Assembly (NCBI GenBank): GCA_006538405.1
Contig: BJKQ01000005.1
Location: 2,294,001-2,358,000, forward strand
From: Hansfordia pulvinata
Lineage: Eukaryota; Ascomycota; Sordariomycetes; Xylariales
Direction of reading: 5' to 3'
Length of the DNA stretch: 64,000 nucleotides
Position 1 is the first letter of the stretch, and the number at the start of each line of letters is the position of its first letter. Of the stretch, positions 46,274 through 57,823 are shown in pieces. The notes beneath the pieces were generated by a model. It worked only from the letters and a program-made list of their open reading frames with translations, had not been told where the DNA came from and did not search any database. The position numbers and the translations under genes are program-made.

Positions 46274-48702
46274 AGCCTCCTTCGCCACAAGATAACGATT
46301 GGGATGTACCATTATATTCCACTTTCCAGACATGATCACCGTCTTCATGATTTGTTCTTCCATTTCCAGCGGACTCACCAAGACTTTTGATCTTGTTCAT
46401 TTCTTCATGGTTTTCAAGGAACACACAGCATACCCCGTCTCAATTGTCATTGTCATTTCGTCTCTTGCTCACGCTGCCCTACTCGAGTACACGCACAGAG
46501 TGTCGGGGGCTCAAGTCGACTCGCAAACAGCCCGGTGTTAGGGGGATTCTGGATGGCATGATTACGATTTTTTCACGGGTACAGCGGCGGGTTTTTCTTT
46601 TTGAGGGGTCTTCGTCCCCTCTCATCAGTATATACACAAAGAGGTCGGAGTGCGGCGCAAGGGATAGCAGGCAAAGGAGCCAGGGAGCCCAGTGCAACAG
46701 ACAATGTCAACTGATGGAGTTGTACAGCCGATCCTTTCCAACCTATTTCTTTGTATCTTTGGGTCGGCGTCATGTCTCTGCGGCCTTTGCATTTTCGGTG
46801 GTCTGATTTGGGGCACATACGTCTTTTTGTCTGGTTTTTATACGATTGGGTTTTTTTCTTGGTGGGAAACGGGAATCCTGGACAGGGTAGGCCAGCGAGC
46901 CACCCACGGGGCATTTTTGGATCTTTTGATATCGACAGGCTTGTCGTCGCCCCTCCTCCAAGGCCACAAAAGTGCGCCGTCTAGCAGAGAGGAGGGAGAG
47001 GAAAACACGAGAATCATACATGCCATCCAAAGTAAACTCGCCATCACTTGCCTCTCGTGCCTCGTGCTTAACGTCTCAGCCGCGCCCGCTTGCTCTGGAG
47101 AATGGCGACGAAGCACCAGGTCCAACTCATCATAACGACGAAGCGGTGAATAGCCTGACCGGTGTTACCGGCTCGCCCGGCCGTGGTACACACCCAAATC
47201 TCTCCACTGCCACGTCCCACCAGCCTGACGAGAGAGCCTGCCCGGGCTTCCGCCGAACCGAAATCTAAACCTCCAGGGAGTCAGGTACATGTTAGCCAAG
47301 GGCATCGCGAATGGCTCCGCTGCGTCACTCCCCTACTAGGCCCCCCGTCGGCCAGATCTTAAGACGTGGTTCATGTTCTGCCGAGCCACGAACACCCAAC
47401 CCCGGCGGAAGGTGACGCTCTTCTCGCTGCTGATACGCGTGGGCGCACCAATATGATTTGGAAGGGGGGGGCGGGGGGGGGGGGGGGGGGGCGGGTGGCA
47501 TTGCACGGGAAGAAGAAGAAAAAGAAGAAGAGGAAAGATTATGCTCCATCAATGGACCAGACCACGATAGAGCCGAAGGATCGTGAGGCGAGCGGACTAT
47601 GAGACGGCACGACGCAGCCCTATGGGATCATTGAAAAGTCCGCCCCTTAGGGCTGGCTCCCAAGTTCCCACGCCAAGTGCCTGCCAGCCCCGGGTCCTGG
47701 CCATTTCTCCGCCGGGCCTCGCCACTTCGGGAGGCCCGCGTGCCCTTGGTCGCTGGGATGCCGTTTGCTGGGGTCGCTCTGTTGAGCTCGGGGGCGCGTG
47801 TGCTCAAGGGAAGAGCCAGGTAGGTGCTTACGCTATTCACTCATATGCACCGTCCTTTTAACTTTTTTTTAAAAACTCCCTCTCTACTATGTATAAGAGA
47901 AAGAGATTGTGTCGTAGCTGGGAAGAAACACCTTGCGACGGAAGCCAATGGCGCGCTGGAACCGTCAGCATCCGCCGGCTTAGCGCACGGCAGGAGCACT
48001 AACAACGTGGTGTGGAAGGGTGGCAACGCGGGCAGAATAGGATAGTCCAGGTTCGCTTATCTGTGAGCAGCAGGACTGCCCTATTCAGCCGCGTGGGACG
48101 GCGGAATTGCGAACTTTTGTTCTTCTGCAGCTTATGTGATTTCGATCGAAAGGGAGCTAGCGGCCGTTGTTTCGCGTGGGCAGGCCTCGTCGCCTCGGCG
48201 AATTCAGGACAAGTCACAGGTAGGACAGAGCACGCCAGCCAAGCCAATCACGGCATTCCGGGAACGAGGGGCAGTTGGCTGGCATCCCGCCTTGAGAAGA
48301 GTCCCAATACGGCAGAATAGCGCGGCGGATGTCGATTGTCTCTGCAGACCACCACAAGGCTCGGAAGGGCCGCTGGCAGGCAGTGCGCGCGCCACCGCCA
48401 CCGCCACCACCGGCAGCGGCAGCGGCAGTTTGTTGTTTCCAAAGTCTGTGGGCCCCGTCGTGTGCGTGCCGTATACACATCGGCACGGGTGGCGATCGGT
48501 TTCGTCAATTCTGCGCGCCGAAGTCGGCCCTGATGCTGGTCTCAGTCGGTGGCGACGTGGTGTAGCTCTGTTAGGTCCGCTCCCTGCGCACAAGCCAGCG
48601 GGGGGCCGTTCGAGACCGGCGGGGAAATAGAAAGCGAAGACTCCCCCAAGAGCACGCGGACTAGCCCTCCGGATGAGCGAATGAGGCGGTCGGTCCGACT
48701 CA
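46274..48702. other. Intergenic between convergent bANK and methyltransferase genes
   Basis: 3' flanks of two convergent genes. Contains a G run of 8 plus 19 bases split by a single C (47464-47491), followed by an AAG-rich stretch. No gene seen. Confidence 0.6.
47464..47491. repeat. Poly-G run (8 + 19 bases)
   Basis: Eight G, one C, then nineteen G. Confidence 0.95.
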
Positions 48703-49604
48703 TCAGGCCTTCTCCTCCTCCTCCTTCTTCCTCGCAGTGAAGATGTACAGGATCGGGCTGGCCAGGTAGTCCTCCCAGAAGGCGGGGTCCGCGCGGACGA
48801 TGGGCGTGTCGCGCGGGTCGGCGGCGCGGAAGTCCTCGAAGTAGCGCCCGGGATCTCGAGCGAGCCCGAGGCATCCGCGTACCCGTACCCGTCGAGCGCG
48901 ACGGACTCGAAGTCGAGCGAATCCCCCGCAGCAGCAGCAGCAGCAGCCTGCGGCGACCCGCCAACGAACATGCGGTAGCGGAACGCGGCGCCGCCGGGGA
49001 ACGGGCGGAAGTCGTCAAAGGCGACGCCGTACTTGCCGCCGCCGGCGGCGGTGGTATCCGGCCTCGCGCAAGCGGAAGCCGGATCGTTGCGGTTTGCCAC
49101 GATGATGCCGCCGGGCACGAGGCGGCTGGCGGCGTTGCGCCACATGGCGTCGAGCTGTGCGGCGTCGCGGGCGTGGTCGAAGATGCCGTTGGCGATGACG
49201 ACGTCGTACGCGGGCGCCAGGCCTATGTCGTCGAGGGACGGGGCCGCGGCGTCGCCTAGGATCCAGCGGATGCTTCTGCTGCTGCTTCTACCGCTGCTGC
49301 TACTGCTGCTGCTCTGTTGCTTCGCTTCGCGCTGCTGGCCCAGCCGCATCATTTCGGGCGAGATGTCGACGACGTCGACGGGCGGGAGGGCGCCGGCGTC
49401 GAGGGCCTCGCGGGCGCGCAGGCCGGTGCCGCCGCCCAGGTCGAGCACGCGGCGGCCCGCGACGCCCGAGGAGACGCCGCGGCCGCCGCCCTCGATGCAC
49501 AGGGCCAGCAGCTGCTTCTCGAGGGTGCCGAGGGGCGTGCCGAGGAAGCCCTCGTAGGCGGCGGCGTTGTGGGCGTAGTTGGCCTGGACTGCGCTGTCGC
49601 TCAT
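48703..49604 (-). CDS. Class I SAM-dependent methyltransferase (one frame break)
   Basis: Intronless, about 300 residues once one missing base is allowed for. Motif I is clear (RRVLDLGGGTGLRAREAL, about residues 50-67), followed by the acidic motif II region (VDVVDISPEMMRLGQQREA) and motif IV-like DVVIANGIFDHARD, then LVPGGIIVANRND. This is a Rossmann-type small-molecule or generic methyltransferase; the substrate is not evident. A serine run sits between motifs I and II, coded by AGC/AGT-type triplets (about 49265-49315). The frame break lies at 48845-48852 (CCCGGGCGC on the coding strand), where one more base gives a convincing C-terminus (RYFEDFRAADPRDTPIV, then WEDYLASPILYIFTARKK). The start is at 49604, 15 bases downstream of a CA repeat. 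Confidence 0.78.
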
Positions 49605-49619
49605 GTTGGTGGAAGACGG

Positions 49620-49656
<37 letters not shown>

Positions 49657-49680
49657 TGTGTGTGCGTGTGTCTGTGTGTC
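49620..49680. repeat. GT/CA microsatellite at the methyltransferase start
   Basis: A GT dinucleotide run (CA on the gene strand) with a few interruptions ends about 15 bases before the methyltransferase start codon, so it would lie in the 5' leader or core promoter. Confidence 0.9.
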
Positions 49681-50563
49681 TTGTAGGACAGTGAACGGAC
49701 TGATACGACAGCCGATGGTGATGGGTGGTGATGGGATCCACGGAGGCCCTTGTGCGTGGACCTTTGGCGGCGCTTCTCCCTTTGCCGACGAGCCGTGGGT
49801 GCAACCCCACTTCCGTCCGGTGTCTCTTTGCTGCCCTGGGCAGGCGCGAGGTGAGGTACATCCCTCCATACCATACCTTCCTACCCTCAGAAGCTCGCCT
49901 GTTTTGGATTACACGGAAAGAGCGACTGGGTGCCGTGTATGAATACATGTAGATACCTGAAATCGACTGCGTCTGTAGGTGTCTACATCTATTGCCCCCG
50001 GTTGAGCAGATACATCAATGTATACTTAGGTAGGTAAGGTAAGTGAGCAGGGCCAACCGGGTCCTTTCGCGTAACGGGGCAGTATCTTCACAGAGAGCAT
50101 AATGAGTGTATCGAAATGGCACAAATATCATATATGTCAAATGTAATCGTGATATGGACAGTGACCTAGCTGTAGCTTATACATAATAGTGGTGAGGAAA
50201 AGCCAAAGAAAACTCGACGCGATGCTTCCAAATGCGAACCCCCCCCCCCCCCCCCCCTGAAAAAACAATAGCAAAACCCAAAATATGAAAAACACCCTGC
50301 CCGTCTCATCCCCCTATGAATCCGGTAGCCACCGGGGCTATCACATGATTTTCTTGCAGTTAATCGTACATTTGTGTGTGTGTGTGTGTATGTGAGGTTC
50401 TTCTCCGCTCCAATGCTCTCTGACTCCTTTGGTCTTCGGCGGGGAACGGCGTGATATATGCTGTCGTGTGGAGTTGCTCCCGCTGCTCCCGATTCTCTAA
50501 GAGACAGTCAAGACAGCGTCATGTCTTGCGGTGTGGGGGAAAAAAAGGTAGTAGAGCGCCTTC
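49681..50563. other. Intergenic: upstream of methyltransferase, 3' flank of secreted protein
   Basis: AT-richer than average. It holds a C run (50239-50257, 19 bases) and a GT repeat (about 50372-50390). No gene seen. Confidence 0.55.
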
Positions 50564-51135
50564 TTAGTTGGCCGTGATGGCAGCGGCGCGGGCCTTGACC
50601 AGGGTGGTCGGCTCGCCCCTCTTGGCGTTGCTGCCGTCGGTGGTCGAGGTGGCCGAGTCGGTAGTGGACGAAGACGACGACGAGCTGCTGCTGGTGGTGG
50701 TGGTGGTCGGGGCCGGGGGTCGGCGGGCTTGATGCCGCTGTGGCAGAAGTAGGTCTGGATGACGGCGCTGTCGAGGGCGTCGATGCACTCGCCGTAGTTG
50801 CCGGAGCCGCCCAGGTAGCCCCAGTCCATGCCGATCATGTTGTTCTGCTCGTCCCAGACCTGCGTGTTCTTCTTGTAGTCGCAAGGGGATCCCGTGCCGC
50901 CCAGCGCGCTGTTGAGCTGGTCCCACGCGAAGTTGACCGCGTCCCCGTCGCTTGGGATCTCGGTGCCCTCGAACTTAAGGTCCGCGTGGAACCGGTTGGT
51001 CGAGTGCTCGCTCCACTGGCGCGTGTTGTTGAGCGTGAAGTAGCAGTCCTTGTACTGCATGTTGGTCGGGTCCTCGGCGGCGACCCCGGCGGCAGCGACC
51101 AGGAGGGTGAAGGCGGCGGCGGCGAAAGACTTCAT
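50564..51135 (-). CDS. Small secreted cysteine protein with Ser/Thr tail (one frame break)
   Basis: Intronless, 190 residues after allowing one missing base. The N-terminus is a clean signal peptide (MKSFAAAAFTLLVAAAGVAA, cleavage likely after the last alanine). The mature part has four cysteines (YKDCYF, GSPCDY, YGECID, TYFCHSG), consistent with two disulfides, and a potential N-glycosylation site (NNT). A Thr/Ser-rich tail follows and the protein ends in TTLVKARAAAITAN. The family is not recognised. Size and cysteines fit fungal secreted proteins acting in the wall or outside the cell; whether it is an effector cannot be said. The frame break is a five-G run on the plus strand (50715-50719), where six restore the Pro/Thr/Ser tail. 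A KR site in the tail could be cut by a Kex2-type protease. Confidence 0.72.
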
Positions 51136-51136
51136 C

Positions 51137-51167
<31 letters not shown>

Positions 51168-51419
51168 TAGTAGACTGTAGAAAAATGGAGAGATATAGAG
51201 AGAGTAGAGAGAGAGTAGAGATAGAGAGAGAGAGAGAGTAGAGGGAAGAGAGAAGATGGAGAAGTGAGAGAGAAGAGAGATGGAAGAGAGAAGAGAGATG
51301 GAAGAGAGAAGAGAGATGGAAGAGAGAAGAGAGATGGAAGAGAGAAGAGAAGGCTTTGTTGTTTCTGTGGCTGATGATGCTGAATGAGAATCGACAACCT
51401 TGGCCAGCCGGTCCTCTCC
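51136..51419 (-). repeat. CT-rich leader with 18-base minisatellite
   Basis: Between the secreted-protein start and its TATA box the gene strand is almost pure C/T. It includes a CT dinucleotide run (51141-51167 region) and four near-perfect tandem copies of an 18-base unit (TGGAAGAGAGAAGAGAGA on the plus strand, 51281-51352). Confidence 0.85.
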
Positions 51420-51426
51420 TTATATA
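51420..51426 (-). promoter_or_regulatory. TATA box of the secreted-protein gene
   Basis: TATATAA on the minus strand, about 285 bases before the start codon. It implies a long CT-rich 5' leader of roughly 250 bases. Confidence 0.5.
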
Positions 51427-51587
51427 CTCTTTTCCTCTCTCTCTCTCTCTCGCGCGCTCAGCCCTCTTCTCATCAGGCTTTGCGACTCTTGCTCTTGAGG
51501 CTTCGATACTCAATTCAACCCACCCCGTAGCGCGGCGCTAGGGGCGACAGAGGGGCCTGCCTGCGCATTGTGTGAGCTGCCCAGTCC

Positions 51588-51618
<31 letters not shown>

Positions 51619-52714
51619 TGCCCCGATCCTGCGGCAGGCGAGCACAGAGGCGAAAGAGCTATTCGTATCCTTCAGGGGCGAAGACCCCAGCCTGCCATTG
51701 TCCGCATTGGGGAATCCGCCCAAAACATGATAGCTGCCACCAAATCAACTCTCACCAACCCCTGTCGAGGGATCCGTCACTGAGAGCCGTCTCCCTTCAC
51801 TCGGAACCTTGGGACCGAGCCCCGGGCCGAAAACCCCAAATCATGCCCCCGCCTGCCGGTGACTTTGGCTGTTCCAAGCGCGCTATCTTGGCTTGACAAA
51901 GCATTTATAGAGTAAGGATCAGGGGATTTTCGATCGTTCCAAGACGGCGAAGAACTTGGGCCGGCGCCAGCGCCAGCGCCAGCGCCGAAGGCCCAGCACA
52001 CTCGCTGACTCAGCCCATGTCGAGCTAAGTTAAGTGAGAGTTGCACTTTCGCAGGTGTCGATAGCCTTGCGTCGCGCCCCTCGCTCCCTTGACACTTTGT
52101 TGTTTGCCCCTATGAAGACGTGTTGTGCCCTCTCGGAGACATGCGCGGGCGTGTATTGCGATGAGGGCCCACGGGGCGGCGGCTGCGAGCCATGGCTCGT
52201 GCCAAGAGCTCTCGTGCCGTCCAAACTTATTAGCTCCGGGCCTTGCTCATACAGCGGGTGACCTACGGATAAGGCGTGGTCAGTCTCCGAGTTGAGAGAG
52301 CCCACGTGTAGGCTGTCGCCCTAAAACATCGGTAGCGCCGGCAGCTCTCAGAGTGGCGATTCATTTTATTTTTTTCTGGTCTTCTTCCTCCCCCCCACTC
52401 CCGTGTGTCTTCTTCCTTCCTCTTCTTTCTGACCAATGGGCAACGGGGACCCCGCGTGTTTCTGGCATGATTACCCAGATGGGCCACAGCCCAGCCATGG
52501 GATCGACGCGGCCCCAGGAGCCCGGCGGGACGTCAGGAAAAGAATAGAACGGGCGGGGGCGACGGGACCGGCTGCAGCGGTCCGGGGCTTCGATCGGGCG
52601 GCACCACCCCAGCGCCCACATCTGCGAATACCCGCCCGTGGAATCAGTGGTGGCCCGGAGAGTGAGTGGGTGGCGGGCCTCTGCGGGAATCAACAATCGA
52701 GAATTGGGCCATGT

Positions 52715-52905
52715 CCATCATTGGGGATCGACCTATAAGCTGAGGGCCATGGAGCAGCTTCTCGCCTGCCGTGCCCTTTGCCTGGCTCTTGAGCACCTTG
52801 CCTCGCCTCTCCATCATTGGGGATCGACCTATAAGCTGAAAGCCATGGAGCAGCTTCTCGCCTGCCCTATCCTCTGCCTGCCTCGTTAGCACCTTGCCTC
52901 GCATG
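52715..52905. repeat. Tandem duplication, 96-base unit, two copies
   Basis: Copies start at 52715 and 52811. The first 55 or so bases are nearly identical apart from two G to A changes (GAGGGCC against GAAAGCC); the second half is more diverged. The period is a multiple of three and both strands stay open across both copies (plus-strand reading: HHWGSTYKLRAMEQLLACR, then HHWGSTYKLKAMEQLLACP). Confidence 0.88.
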
Positions 52906-53812
52906 TGCATCATCGCAATCATCTCTGCATCTGAATGGCCAGTGTCGGTGCCACAGTTTCCCTCGCTGCCCGCGCGCCAACCTGTCCCCGGAGTCGCGTC
53001 AAATGAAATGAGCCGAGATGAAATGAAATAGATTCGCTGTCATTGGGCAAGCTCATGTATTCCGGCCTAAATTAATTTTAGAAAATGCCGTATCGGAATC
53101 ATTTCTCTCCTAAGCCCTCCCATGGTGGCTTTCGCTTACGGCTTGTATACTTACCTAAGGCGATCGAGCCAAAATAGCATCCCGTCGCAGGGGGGGGGGG
53201 GGGGTAAATGAGCGCTTCCCACATCACGCCCGGGTCTGATCGGGACCCCCGCCAGCACCCAGGCGGCGACTTCACGCTGGAATCCGAATACCTGCACCTA
53301 ACCAAGGGCTCGTTCTCTTGTGCTGCGCTGCGCTTTGCCGTGGGCGGATTCCAAGGCGCCTGCGGGAGAAAACAAAAGGGATGCCGGTGCCAATCCGTCG
53401 GTGGGGGCCCCTTTGCCCGACATAGGCAGAGTGCCACACAAACACAAGACGGATGGGAACCCCACTGGCAAGAGGCAATGAACGTGGCAAGGCGTGGCTC
53501 CAACGGTAGGTATAGTTGAATCGAATGAGGTAATGTATCGCCTTTGGCACCCGCCAAGTGGGATTCCCGCGGCGCCCTACAGCCTCGTGGGCCCTTCCGC
53601 CACTGCAGATGTAGATGGGTACGGTCCAGCTCGTGAACTCGGCGGGGCCGGCCGTTCTGGGCCTCGCGAACTGCTCGATGGATCCCGACTCTCTGGGGAT
53701 CTCTTTTCACCTCGTCTCTGGCGAGCTCGGCGCGGTCTCCCGTATGCGGCGGGAGAGTGAGGGAGGGTCCAGGACAAGAATACCGCACGCGAGGCCAAGG
53801 ACAAATGTATCT

Positions 53813-53838
53813 CCCCCCCCCCCCCCCCCCCCCCCCCC
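53813..53838. repeat. Poly-C run, 26 bases
   Basis: Twenty-six consecutive C, the longest homopolymer in the window. Confidence 0.95.
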
Positions 53839-55329
53839 TTCCGAGACTTATCCCCGGACGGGCAATTTTGTAATTCTGCCTGGATCCTATTGCTCCTTGC
53901 CTTGCAAGATGGTCTTTTCTTCCCCCTCCAGGTGCCTCTGACTGAGGTGGCCGGATAGGGGGTTTCTTCGTCATCGCCCTCTCTTGCTCTGTCTCCCTTC
54001 TTCCCTCTTGCTGCCGATTCGGCGAATTCAGCGAACGCGGCCTTGGAGCTAGCAGGCTAGGAGGCGAGTCGTTCGAAGGCTCGTAGCCAGGCGATTCTGA
54101 TATCTCGTCGGCGTGGACCCGCCGGAGGGGAAATGGCCGACGCGGGGGAGGGGCAGGGGCTCGTCGATCTCGCGCCACGCGAGGCGCGCACCATCTGCCT
54201 CCGGGCAGTGGTCTGCCAGACAGCTGAGTGGCGGCGGCGGCGGCGGCGGTCGTGTCGACTGCGGGCATGAGGCCAGCCCCGGCATCTGCCTGTTGGTCAG
54301 CATAGGTAAGTTAAGTTGGGCGCCAATATCGAAAAGCACGGCACAGTCTCGATCTCGCTCGTTGTTCGTCGTCGTACGACTCATCATCTACATAGCTGGG
54401 CCTGCCCGCAGCCTGGCCATAGTGTGGATTCCCGGGAGAGCCTTGGGCAGGGCTCCGGAGGCCGTTCGCGATCACTGCCCCGGCTCAGGTTTCGCGCTGA
54501 CGCCCCAGGGTCGACGACAGCTTCGCCCGCGACGGGGTGCGTGCGCCTGGAAGGGGGGGCGGAGGGGACGGCGCCACCCTTTCGGTGGGCAACGGGCAGC
54601 GGGCCTGGTGGCTCCATCGCACACGCCGGAATGGAGAAAAGACTGGCACGAAGGGGGAGAATAACTGCATCGTGGAGACGGCAATAAACGTAAAAAGTCC
54701 CCTTCTTTCTGGGATGGATGTGACCAGGGAGAGACCAAGACTCTCGCATCACCATCCCTCTACTCGTCTCGTTCGTAGGTACCTAACCTACCTCCTATGC
54801 AGGGCGGTTCGCTGCTGTATGTACCTGCGTACAATCCGGTCGATATAACCCCGTCCCAGGATATCTAGCACCCGATACAGACACAGCATAGAGGACTCGA
54901 GAGGTATGCAACTAAAAGCTCATATTCTTCAACGTGGTGATCACATCTACAACCCGTCGCTGGACGAGTATCACATCCCATTTAAACAGGGCAAGCAGTG
55001 TCGGATTTTTATTATCATTATTATTATTATCAGGAGATTAAGAGGACAACCAACCCCCACCTGTCCCTGTGAGCGGCAGGTACATAGCAGTAAGGGGGGT
55101 CAGTAAGACCAGCCTGGAGGAACGCCGGGGGTATTGTGCGCATCACGAACATGAGGGAAACCACGCTGCGACTCGTGGTGATGACAGTTGCAGAGAAAGG
55201 AAAAAGAGAGAAAAGCCGGGGATAACCAAAAAAAAAAAAAAAAAAAAGGAACAAGAACACAGAAACACCGCAGACGCGGTAAACTCTCAGCCAAAAGGGA
55301 AACAGAAAAACAGGATAAAGAAACAGAGA

Positions 55330-56795
55330 TCACAGATAGAAAACATCCCAATCCCCCTGCGTGTTCCCCTTTCCCGCGCCCGTGTGCTGGAAGCGCCCGC
55401 TGCTCTTCCCGCCCCCTTTGACCGCGACGGCGTCGTGATTCTTGCGCGGGCTGGTCCAGTAGTGGCAGTTGTCCCGGGGCATGCGGCGGTTGTACGCCGC
55501 GGCGATGCAGTCCTCCAGGCCCCCCTCGTCGTCCTCGTCGTCGCCACCTCTCATGTTGCTCCTCTGCACCGCGGCGCGCTCGCACGCCTCCAGGCAGCCC
55601 GAGTGGTCCCCCTCCGAGGTCACCTGCGGCGGCTGCTGCTGCCGGGGCGGCTGCGGGGACTGCGCCGCGCCGTCGCCGCCGCCGTCGCCTGCCGGGGGAG
55701 GCGGAGGGGGCGCGTCCTGCCCGCAGGCGACCTGGTAGTTGTGCAGGAGCTCCTCCCAGGCCGCCGCGTCGTCGTACGGGTAGCACGGCCCCAGCAGCCC
55801 GCCCAGCAGGCAGTCCAGGTCCAGCCGCCCCAGTCCCAGCAGGTCCAGGTAGTGGCCCAGGCTGCCGCTGTCCAGGCCCCGCACGTTGGTCAGCAGGAAC
55901 GCCTCGTACCCCGCCGTGCAGTAGTCGGGCGTCTCGGACGGCGGAGGCGGGCTGGTGGTGGTGGTGGTAGCGGGCGGAGGAGGGGGCGGGGGGTCGTCGG
56001 CCGGCTTCTTGGGCGCCGGCGGCGGGGGCGCCGCGGTCGGATACGCCGGGGCGCGGCGGGCGCCGGCGCCGGCGCGGTCGGGTACGAGGATCCCAGCTTC
56101 TGCGACGCCGTCGTCGTCGTCCGCACGCTCTGCAGCCGCGTCGACGTCAGCGTCAGCCGGTGCGTGCTGCCGTGCCACTGCGGGCCCGGCGCCGGGGGCT
56201 CGCTGCTCTCGCGGGCCGTCCCGCCGAGCGTCCCGTACCGCAGAGGTCGCGTCGTCGTCGTCGCCGCCGCCGCCGTCGTCTTCTTCTGCTCGGCCTTGGC
56301 CGGCGGCGGCGGCGGCCCCGCTTCCTGGTCGTCGTCACACGGCTCCCCGTTCTCGTCCAGGTGCGGCTGCGGCTGCGGCTGCGGCTGCGGCTGCGGCTTC
56401 TGCTGCTGCTCCCCCTTGACAACGCCGCCGCCGCTTCCGCCGGCGTTATGCCCCGGAGGACGAGTCTGCACGGGCCTGGCAGGCGGCCGGTCCGCGTGGG
56501 GCGCCGGCGCCGCGGGGGGCGCGGGTCCGGGCACCGTCGGCGTGATGATGATCGTGTCCCGCCTGCCGCCCACGTCGACGCGGTCGCTCGCGTCGTGGTG
56601 GATCTCGAAGCTGCGGCACGGGTCCAGCTGCGGCGCGCCGCCGCCGCCGCCGCCGCGCGCCAGGTTGATCCGGCACACGCCCGTGTCGGCCGCATACTCC
56701 ATCACCACCTGCCTCATCGCCGCGGCGGCGTGCTGCACACCCAGCCCCCCACCGCCGCCGCCCATCAGCCCGTTGTACTGCTCCGTTATAGCCAT
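55330..56795 (-). CDS. Proline-rich protein of unknown function (one frame break)
   Basis: Intronless, about 488 residues after allowing one missing base at 56048-56051. The N-terminal segment (about 1-90) looks folded: QYNGLMGGG, MRQVVMEYAADTGVCRINL, DPCRSFEIHHDASDRVDV and DTIIITPTV. A low-complexity middle with QP repeats and Pro/Ala/Thr runs follows. After the break there is a second folded-looking part with cysteines (DYCTAGYEAFLLTNVRGLD, HYLDLLGLGRLDLDCLL, ELLHNYQVACGQ) and a C-terminal part with CLEACERAAVQRSN and CIAAAYNRRMPRDNCHYW. I do not recognise the family. There is no signal peptide or membrane segment, so it is probably cytoplasmic or nuclear. Its reality rests on the length, the rejoined frame and the plausible folded ends. 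Confidence 0.6.
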
Positions 56796-57823
56796 CTCTT
56801 GTGTGCGACAATGGAATTGTGAAAGCGAAAAGAGAGAGACGAAAAAAAGGGGGAGGGAAGATAGATAGAGAGAGAGAAAAGGGTCGCAGCTCCCCGCGCT
56901 GGGGTCTGCTCTTGGAAAAGGCGGCCTTCTGATTCGAGGCTGTTAACGAAATAGCGGCAGAGTAGCAAAACCGCGAAAGCTGTGCTGTCGCCGGCCAAGA
57001 TTAGAGAGGTCGTGGGAGGTGTTGCGTCGTGACAAGCCACTGCAGTTCGGGTTTGCGGGTGCACGACGGCCTTTGAGCTGCTTCTCTGATGCCGATATAT
57101 GGAATAGATCACGGGCCGACTTGGATCAAGATGATCGTCGCTATGCTCTTATATACATTACCCCGGAAAAGACGACCTTGGCTTCTTTTCGGGCCAGACC
57201 AGTCCATCATTTGACCCTTCAGGGAGTGGTGAATCTGTGGAATAGTGAAGCCCCCATTGCACGCCGCGCCTGGATATCGGCGGACGAATCGACCAGGTGG
57301 CGCCATGTTCTCTTCAAGGGAGCGCATACAGAGCCAGCGATGGTAGCCACCATGACGGTCTGGGTGCAATCAAGGCGGGAAATGTCTCACCCTTGGCCCC
57401 GTGGTCCCGGCCTCTACCGACCGTTGTGCACTCAAGGGCGGCCCCCTGCACAGGGCGCACTATCACAGTTATTAGGACTCGAAGAATGCGGATGTCAATT
57501 CATTCAATTCTCCTCGTACAATGCATGGCACCGCATGCCAGCCACCAAGAGAAAGAAAGGGTGGTACCAATTGGAAATAGATAGAACGCCACACCCTCGT
57601 GTAAGATGTTGCTTACAGCTATGCATGAAAGTACGAAAACCCCCATCAGCATCATATGCCACTCGTTCGTCCCGCTGCCAAATTCATGTGCCCGATTCCG
57701 TGTATGCCGTGGAGAATCATCTTCTCAAACGCAGGGCGCCCCTCGTATAATTGCTGCTGATGCGCCTAGGCTCGCTTCGTGCCAACGACTTGCCGCCTCT
57801 GTTGACGACACAACACATCTGCT
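56796..57823. other. Intergenic: SrkA-like gene 3' flank and proline-rich gene leader
   Basis: Both neighbours are on the minus strand. Purine-rich DNA directly upstream of the proline-rich gene (56820-56885). No gene seen. Confidence 0.55.

Larger units (their letters stand above)
51427..55329. other. Intergenic with duplicated and simple repeats
   Basis: No supportable gene. It contains a GAC triplet run (about 51584-51617), a GCGCCA hexamer repeat (about 51963-51988), the 96-base tandem duplication listed separately, a G run (53190-53204), the longest C run (53813-53838) and an A run (55228-55247). The long minus-strand open frame 53099-54268 runs through the C tract and has no recognisable content. 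Confidence 0.55.

Noticed and set aside
53099..54268. 389-codon minus-strand open frame
   Set aside because: It crosses a 26-base C run, is Pro/Arg-rich throughout and has no motif. It is an effect of GC-rich DNA with few stops.
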